Source: JAAYAY01 sp964563135 | Lineage (GTDB): Bacteria > Planctomycetota > Planctomycetia > Pirellulales > Thermoguttaceae | DNA length: 64,000 nt | Assembly: GCA_964563135.1 (NCBI GenBank) | Contig: CAZLWV010000028.1 | Location: 1-64,000 of the forward strand | Reading direction: 5' to 3' | Shown here: piece after piece, positions 58,952 to 64,000 of the stretch | Position numbering within the stretch: position 1 is the first letter of the stretch | Layout of the letters: the number at the start of each line of letters is the position of its first letter | Made by a program: the position numbers and the translations under genes | The notes under the pieces: model-generated | What the model was told of the DNA's origin: nothing | The model's input: the letters and a program-made list of their open reading frames with translations, nothing else | Database searches by the model: none

Positions 58952-59965
58952 ATGATCAAACCGATCGTCGCACGCGTGCAGCGAGGCGAGAACCTTACCA
59001 TGGAAGAAATGTCCGAGGCGATCGGACAGATCATGGATGGGGTCTGCGCCGAAGAAGAAATTGCCGGCCTGCTCGTCGGCCTGCACGAAAAGGGAGAAAC
59101 GGTGGCAGAGGTAGCGGGGGCTGCAGCAGCGATGCGGCTCCACATGACCCCGATCCACACGGTGCGGGAGGACATCATCGACGTGGTTGGGACAGGGGGC
59201 GATGGCTCGGGAACCTTCAACATCAGCACAGCGGCGGCCCTGGTGACGGCCGCCGCCGGGCAGCCGGTTGCCAAGCACGGGAACCGCCGGTTCACCAGCA
59301 AGAGCGGCTCGGCCGACGTCCTGGCGGCGCTGGGAGTGAACATTGAAGCCAGCGTCGAGCTGGTCGAATCCTGCCTTGAGGAACTGGGGATCTGTTTCTG
59401 TTTTGCCCCGCTGCTGCATCAGGCCATGAAACATGTCGGTCCGGTCCGCAAGAAGATTGCCACGCCCACGATCTTCAACATCTTGGGCCCGCTGGCCAAT
59501 CCCGCCGGTGCCCCCTACCAGTTGCTCGGGGTCGGCAAACCCCACCTGCGACCGCTCCTCTCTGAGGCGCTGGCGCTGTTAGGCTCCCACCGGGTCCTGG
59601 TCGTGCACGGCACCGACGGGTTGGACGAGGTGACCGTTGGTGCGAGCACGGAGGTGACGGAGGCAAGCGGCGGGCAGCTCAGACAATTCACCTGGACGCC
59701 CGGCGATTTCGGGCTGGCCACCAGCTCCAGCCAGTCGATGCTGGTGGAAACGCCGGCCGAGAGCGCCGAGCTGATCCGGCGGATCCTGGCGGGCCAGAAG
59801 GGTCCGCCCCGCGACGTTGTCGTGGCCAACGCAGCCGCTGCCTTGTGGACCGTGGGAAAATGCGACTCGCTGCCCGCCTGCGCCGCACGCGCCGCCGAGG
59901 CGATCGACGGAGGAGGCGCAGCCGAGCTGCTGGCGCGATTGGTGGAGCGGAGCAACCGATGTTGA
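58952..59965 (+). CDS. trpD: Anthranilate phosphoribosyltransferase
   Basis: 337 residues, full length. Transfers phosphoribose from PRPP to anthranilate in tryptophan synthesis. PRPP/anthranilate motifs: GTGGDGSGTFN (80-90), KHGNR (108-112), SGSADVLAALG, and the NILGPLANP region. No other trp gene is nearby, so it is a dispersed trp gene. The start at 58952 was chosen because the family begins about here; an in-frame ATG 96 bp upstream adds unrelated sequence. Confidence 0.95.
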   Translation: MIKPIVARVQRGENLTMEEMSEAIGQIMDGVCAEEEIAGLLVGLHEKGETVAEVAGAAAAMRLHMTPIHTVREDIIDVVGTGGDGSGTFNISTAAALVTAAAGQPVAKHGNRRFTSKSGSADVLAALGVNIEASVELVESCLEELGICFCFAPLLHQAMKHVGPVRKKIATPTIFNILGPLANPAGAPYQLLGVGKPHLRPLLSEALALLGSHRVLVVHGTDGLDEVTVGASTEVTEASGGQLRQFTWTPGDFGLATSSSQSMLVETPAESAELIRRILAGQKGPPRDVVVANAAAALWTVGKCDSLPACAARAAEAIDGGGAAELLARLVERSNRC

Positions 59966-60352
59966 GCCGCTCCGCTTTCCGACTCGGTTTGCCGGTGTCG
60001 CTCGCCCATGCGCTGGTGCACGTTTCGGTCAACAGCCCGATCGCCAGGCATTTTTCGCCGGCGGCGGAGCCTGTGTTTGGGCCTGAGCATCTCCGTCGGC
60101 TTGGCACTCGGCAGCATCGGACCGACCGTGTCGGGCCTTGCACGGAACGAAGTGATGAAGTTCGCCATTCTGAATCGACTGGCACGATTCCTGGAGATCC
60201 AGACTCCGCCGCCACCCTTCGGGAGGCGGCTTCAAGGAGATGGCCCATTCTGGGAGTCACGCAACCCGATTTGGGTACCTTGCCGACAATCGTCGCAACC
60301 CGGCGCTATGGCCGGGCTGCGGCCGAGTGGTAGACTGCCTGAGGAGTCGACC
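59966..60352. other. Spacer after trpD containing a dispersed repeat
   Basis: 387 bp with no supported gene. It contains GGCGGCTTCAAGGAGATGGCCCA-type repeat sequence at 60225-60247, found in opposite orientation at 63058-63080. A long open frame runs through it into the next gene but has no SD and no family match. Confidence 0.5.
60225..60247 (+). repeat. 23-bp dispersed inverted repeat, copy A
   Basis: These 23 bases are the exact reverse complement of 63058-63080 (core CTTCAAGGAGATGGCC). A 23-bp match is far beyond chance in 64 kb. Confidence 0.9.
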
Positions 60353-61753
60353 ATGCCGCATATCGTCCTGACCTTCGCACTCCTGGCCGTTCTTGCGGCG
60401 GCCTGCCCAGCCGCCGTGCCCGTCATTTACTCCACCGATCTCTACCACCCGCACGACGATCCGGACGACCACTACGACCTGGCGACCCTCTATGCGCTGC
60501 CGGAACTGGAGGTCAAATGCGTCATCATCGACATGGTCAATATCCGCCAGAAGCGGAGCTACCAGGAGGCCGGCAAGGCACCGGGGCGTGTCGCTCTGCA
60601 GCAACTGGAGCATCTGACCGGCAGGTCGGTTCCATGCGTGACCGGGTTGGAGCGCGCCTTGAAGTCGGCTGACGATCCCGCGACGGACCAGCCCGAGGCG
60701 ACCCAGGAGGCGGCGAGCAGGATCCTCTCCGTGCTGCGGAGTTCGAAGGAGAAGGTCTGCATCTTCACCGTGGGAAGCCTGGTCGATGTGGCGGCCGCCT
60801 TCAACCGCCAGCCGGACCTGCTGCGTGAGAAAGTGCGGGCCATCTACGTCAATGCAGGCACCGGGCCTGACGGTTCTCAGGAAGAATGGAACGTCCGCCT
60901 CGACCCGCATGCCTACCGGCGGATCCTGCTCTCGGATCTGCCGATCCAGTGGTATCCTTGCTACGGGCGGGAGGGTTATTTTACGCACTTCGTCGTCGAC
61001 CAGCCTGCGGTGCTCGGCTCGGCCGCGGCGCCCCTGCGGGCTTATTTTGCCTATGCGCTCAGTCGCTCCACGGCCGAGCCAATCTCCTTCCTGGCCGGCC
61101 AGTACCCGCCTCCCGAGGGCCCGCGCAACATGTGGTGTACGGCCTCGTTCCTCGACCTGGCGGGGAGGAAGATCTACCGCACCGACAAGGGCTACGAGGC
61201 CCTGCCAAAACCGCCCCGCACTGACGCGGTTGCACTCGAGTGTTACCGCATGCTGCCGGTCCGACTGGCGATCGATCGGGTCCCGAACCGCGTAACGGAA
61301 GCAGGTATCACCACGACCTGTCTTGGACAGATGCAGGACCGCCTCGGCAGGAAGGCGTGGGAGCCGGACGGGGAGCCCGACTGCATGGTCCGCATCGAGG
61401 GACTGCCGAAGGACAAGACGATTCAGAAGGCGACCCTCGCCGGACCCCGCGATGGTGTGTGGCTCGACGCTCTTAATCCCGACCGCTGGCTGCTCAAGCT
61501 GGAACCTGAAAACGACGCGCTCTTGCTGACGTTCTCATTCTGGGCGTCCGGGCCGCACCGGCTGGAAATTGAGTTTGCCGACGGCACCAAAGAAACCGTG
61601 TCTTTCCACGTACCACTGGCCGGTTCGCCTGTCTTTCGCGCCGATTTCCAGATGCAAGACAGCAATGTCCGGGTCGTGCGGAAGACGGAGCCGGAGTATT
61701 CGCAGGTGATGGCGTCGGTGCTGAAGAATCTCCTTTCTTCAGCCGCAAGGTAA
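60353..61753 (+). CDS. Exported nucleoside-hydrolase-like protein
   Basis: 466 residues; GAGGAG SD before the ATG. Signal peptide (VLTFALLAVLAAACPAAVP), then a nucleoside-hydrolase-like core whose metal motif is expanded: STDLYHPHDDPDDHYD (Asp29, 35, 36, 38, 39, 42) instead of the usual DxDxGxDDA. IFTVGSLVDVAAAF matches the 'LGPLTNIA' strand. The C-terminal ~130 residues form an extra beta-rich domain. An N-glycosidase acting outside the cytoplasm is possible, but the altered motif leaves substrate open. Ends 9 bp before the URO-D-family gene. Confidence 0.72.
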   Translation: MPHIVLTFALLAVLAAACPAAVPVIYSTDLYHPHDDPDDHYDLATLYALPELEVKCVIIDMVNIRQKRSYQEAGKAPGRVALQQLEHLTGRSVPCVTGLERALKSADDPATDQPEATQEAASRILSVLRSSKEKVCIFTVGSLVDVAAAFNRQPDLLREKVRAIYVNAGTGPDGSQEEWNVRLDPHAYRRILLSDLPIQWYPCYGREGYFTHFVVDQPAVLGSAAAPLRAYFAYALSRSTAEPISFLAGQYPPPEGPRNMWCTASFLDLAGRKIYRTDKGYEALPKPPRTDAVALECYRMLPVRLAIDRVPNRVTEAGITTTCLGQMQDRLGRKAWEPDGEPDCMVRIEGLPKDKTIQKATLAGPRDGVWLDALNPDRWLLKLEPENDALLLTFSFWASGPHRLEIEFADGTKETVSFHVPLAGSPVFRADFQMQDSNVRVVRKTEPEYSQVMASVLKNLLSSAAR

Positions 61754-61762
61754 GAAACTACC

Positions 61763-62938
61763 ATGAACTCCAAGTCGCGAATGCGGGCCGCCATGGCCCA
61801 CCAGCCGGTCGATCGTGTGCCGGTCATGTGTCAACTGGCGATCGGCCACTACCTGCTCCACACCGACGTGAAGCCGGCCGAACTCTGGTTCACCAGCGAG
61901 GGATTCGCCCGGGCGCTTGTCGAGTTGGCCGATCGGTATCAGTTCGACGGCGTGCTCATCAACCTGCCCGGGACCGATCCCGGTTGGATGAGGGTCGTGG
62001 ATCGGATCGAGACGGCCGAAGACGGCGGACAAACACTCTGGTTCCTGGGCGGTGATCATGCCCGTTGTCCGGCAGACGACAACGTGCACCACTCTCCGAA
62101 GACTCCGCGGCGGTTGCCCACGATCGACGAAGTCGACCCGGCGGTGCTGTATTACGATGACCCGCACGGCCTCGGAGGGTTGAAGTATCCTTTCTATTTC
62201 GGACTGGAGCCCTACGAACCGGCACGCAACGACTACTGGCCCGACTATTTCTTTCGCACGATCGACCTGGTGCTGGAGCAGGTCGGCGGCCGGCTCTCGG
62301 TGCACAGCGAGCTGTTCTCGCCATTCACCCAACTCATGGAGCTTTTTGGCTACCAGCAGGCGCTCATGTATCTGCTCGACGAACCGCAGCGTGTCGAGGC
62401 GATCCTGGAGGCTTACACCGCGGGAGCAGCCGATCTGGGCGTGCGGCAGGCCCGCCGGGGCGTCGATGCGGTGCTGATCTCGTCGGCCTTCGCGGGCGGC
62501 GGATTCATCTCGCCCCGGCAGTATCAGCAGTTCGTCCTGCCGTACGAGACCGAGGTGGTCCGGCGGATCAAGGCCGAAGGTGTGTTTGTCTACACCCACA
62601 CTTGCGGGGACATCGGCGACCGCCTCGAATTGATGGCCGATTCGGAAATCGACGGAATCGACACGCTCGACCCGCCGCCCCTTGGGAGCGTCGATCTGGC
62701 CGATGCGAAGAAGCGGGTGGGCGACCGCCTATTCTTCAAAGGCAACGTCGATCCCGTGCACACCCTGCTGGAGGCGACCCCGGAACAGGTCTACCGCGAC
62801 GCCCTTCATCGCCTGAAAACAGGTTCTCCGGGGAGCGGGTATATCCTCTCGAGTGCGTGTTCCGTGTCGCCGCGGGTAGCGCCGGAGAACCTGCAGATGC
62901 TGGTGAAGGCCAGCCACGATTTCGGCACACCTCCGTAA
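61763..62938 (+). CDS. URO-D superfamily protein (MtaA/CmuA-type methyltransferase-like)
   Basis: 391 residues, URO-D/MtaA TIM-barrel fold. The C-terminal half has the zinc-type ligands of corrinoid-dependent methyltransferases: His279 and Cys281 (THTCGD) and Cys366 (SSACS). True uroporphyrinogen decarboxylases lack that set, so a methyl-transfer role (methylated substrate to a corrinoid or thiol) is more likely than haem synthesis. It is translationally close (9 bp) to the exported nucleoside-hydrolase-like gene. No corrinoid protein is visible nearby. Cytoplasmic. Confidence 0.8.
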   Translation: MNSKSRMRAAMAHQPVDRVPVMCQLAIGHYLLHTDVKPAELWFTSEGFARALVELADRYQFDGVLINLPGTDPGWMRVVDRIETAEDGGQTLWFLGGDHARCPADDNVHHSPKTPRRLPTIDEVDPAVLYYDDPHGLGGLKYPFYFGLEPYEPARNDYWPDYFFRTIDLVLEQVGGRLSVHSELFSPFTQLMELFGYQQALMYLLDEPQRVEAILEAYTAGAADLGVRQARRGVDAVLISSAFAGGGFISPRQYQQFVLPYETEVVRRIKAEGVFVYTHTCGDIGDRLELMADSEIDGIDTLDPPPLGSVDLADAKKRVGDRLFFKGNVDPVHTLLEATPEQVYRDALHRLKTGSPGSGYILSSACSVSPRVAPENLQMLVKASHDFGTPP

Positions 62939-63047
62939 GGATCCCCGGCAAACCGCGGGAGAATCCTGCTTGGATCGCCGACCTCCGCACCGTCGCAAAG
63001 GAAATCGGCTTTTCAACAACGGACCAGATATCCTTTCACGGTTGGCG

Positions 63048-63057
63048 NNNNNNNNNN
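63048..63057. other. Assembly gap 4 (10 N), intergenic
   Basis: Ten Ns between the URO-D-family gene and the partial gene at the window end. The right edge begins with the second copy of a 23-bp dispersed repeat, a likely cause of the break. Confidence 0.95.
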
Positions 63058-63080
63058 TGGGCCATCTCCTTGAAGCCGCC
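63058..63080 (-). repeat. 23-bp dispersed inverted repeat, copy B
   Basis: Exact reverse complement of 60225-60247. It starts at the first base after the gap, so the repeat may extend into the unsequenced part. Confidence 0.9.
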
Positions 63081-63103
63081 AGAATGTGCTCGATCAGCAG
63101 GAT

Positions 63104-64000
63104 TCAGTCGCCCGGGAGGAGGTCGCCGAGCACAACACGTTCGGCCACAACCACGGCAGCATCATAGACCGGGAGCCGAAGGAAGACGCAGCCCTCGCCA
63201 TCGGCCCTCCAGAGAGCATCGTCGAACCGGTAGACGCTGCCGGAAACCATGTCGACCCAGACCGGATTCTTGAAGGAACCTTTCGCAACCGCCAGTTTCA
63301 CCGATTCCAGTTCGGGACGCGCGCCGGGGGTGTCACTGCTGCGCCACAGGGTGATCAGTTGGGCGCCTTCCGGCCAGCGGTAACCGAAAACCGCGTATTC
63401 CGATCCTTCGGAACCGCCGGAAAGCTTCGCCTGGAAATCCGGGTTTCGCTGGAAGCGATTGTCGAAGACCGCCGTTATGTGCTGGACGGCCTGGTAGGCC
63501 TGTTTGGCATGGTGAATCGTCCGGTCGGGGTTGATTTCCAGGAGCCCCTTGGAGTTCACGAGGACTTCCAGGTTGGCCTGCTCGTCGCGGAGATCCGAAT
63601 CGCCGCGGGTGCCCTGGCGGACCAGATAGGCCATGTCGCAGATCGAGAAGTACGACGAGGGGATGTCGTGTCCGAGGTCGCCGAGCAGGCGGCGAGTGGC
63701 CCACTTGGCCTGCCGCAGTTCACTCCAGTTGTATTTCGACACCGCCCCGAAGGAACCGGCACGCGAGGGCACGCCATTCTCGTCCTGGCGAAGGATGATC
63801 TCGGGGGAGAACGAACGGACACACTGCCGCAGCTCGGCCACCTTGGCGTAGCTGTCGTCGGGGTTGTACGAATAGGGATGGTAGACGACCTCGTTGCACA
63901 GCGAGAGCTTGTCGTGGTCGCGAAGCCATGTGAGCATCTGCTCCACAAAAGCAATGTCAAACGCCCCTCCGGCCGCCAGCATGAACCGCGCTTTGGGCTG
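63104..64000 (-). CDS. TIM-barrel-like protein, C-terminal part (runs off window)
   Basis: 298 codons are visible and the frame stays open to the window edge (…PKARFM…), so the N-terminus lies outside. Text such as CNEVVYHPYSYNPDD and RQDENGVPS looks like the loops of a clan-A glycosidase barrel with candidate catalytic Glu residues, followed by a C-terminal beta-domain (WPEGAQLITLWRS…, VYRFDDALWR). Family not assigned; probably an extracellular carbohydrate-active protein. It is opposite in strand to the preceding URO-D operon. Confidence 0.6.
   Translation of the reverse strand, partial: QPKARFMLAAGGAFDIAFVEQMLTWLRDHDKLSLCNEVVYHPYSYNPDDSYAKVAELRQCVRSFSPEIILRQDENGVPSRAGSFGAVSKYNWSELRQAKWATRRLLGDLGHDIPSSYFSICDMAYLVRQGTRGDSDLRDEQANLEVLVNSKGLLEINPDRTIHHAKQAYQAVQHITAVFDNRFQRNPDFQAKLSGGSEGSEYAVFGYRWPEGAQLITLWRSSDTPGARPELESVKLAVAKGSFKNPVWVDMVSGSVYRFDDALWRADGEGCVFLRLPVYDAAVVVAERVVLGDLLPGD

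Noticed and set aside
60008..60352. N-terminal extension of the nucleoside-hydrolase-like protein
   Set aside because: The extension is Arg/Pro-rich and would bury a clear signal peptide; GAGGAG supports the ATG at 60353.

Overview
The window reads as a draft-quality piece of a high-GC planctomycete chromosome (Pirellulales-like). The evidence is the protein mix: a BBP7-like outer-membrane barrel, a subtilase with an N-terminal LEPR-like motif, Tat-exported Gfo/Idh/MocA oxidoreductases and PHP protein, ThuA, SMP-30, PQQ-propeller and exported ADP-ribosylglycohydrolase proteins, and a secreted Hint-domain protein. No rRNA, tRNA, CRISPR array, transposase or phage gene was seen. Four 10-N assembly gaps (8179-8188, 34485-34494, 45357-45366, 63048-63057) lie in or beside genes, and two genes carry apparent single-base frameshifts, so some 'broken' genes may be assembly errors.

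Layout. 1-6.9 kb: outer-membrane barrel with a clear terminator, a 61-aa TTG-start gene, a large fused fatty acyl-AMP ligase/acyl carrier/alpha-oxoamine synthase (minus), and a zinc-ribbon protein. 6.9-17 kb: an orphan adenine-N6-type DNA methyltransferase (minus) divergent from an SDR plus frameshifted exported-protein pair; then a minus-strand run of degenerate alpha/beta hydrolase, DUF971 and PHP proteins, and a PQQ-propeller protein. 17-29.6 kb: CbiX-like chelatase, Prc protease, an internally shortened MFS transporter, a ceramidase-like protein, a Gfo/Idh/MocA plus TIM-barrel-like pair, and the LEPR-motif subtilase with about seven ~47-residue repeats.

30.6-43.4 kb is the most coherent accessory block, all on the plus strand. 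A secreted protein ending in an intein/hedgehog-like Hint domain is followed by a tight polysaccharide operon: sulfotransferase, Wzx-type flippase, AsnB-like amidotransferase, GT4 glycosyltransferase and O-antigen-ligase-like polymerase. A second group follows: stand-alone 3-hydroxyacyl-CoA dehydrogenase, second sulfotransferase and SDR. Together they suggest a sulfated, amidated surface glycan and possibly a modified lipid; the acyl-activating megasynthase at 2.2-5.7 kb could supply an unusual lipid base (inference).

43.5-64 kb: ThuA-like protein, degenerate sulfatase, a very large frameshifted exported TIM-barrel-like protein, a diguanylate cyclase, a ferritin with an upstream iron-box-like palindrome, and a catabolic set (SMP-30 lactonase, exported ADP-ribosylglycohydrolase, second Gfo/Idh/MocA, esterase, nucleoside hydrolase). 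After these come trpD, an exported nucleoside-hydrolase-like protein with a URO-D/MtaA-type methyltransferase, and a protein cut by the window end.

Strongest leads: the FAAL-ACP-AOS fusion, the Hint-domain secreted protein beside the surface-glycan operon, and the palindrome upstream of ferritin. Several findings are assembly diagnoses that change how neighbouring genes should be read.
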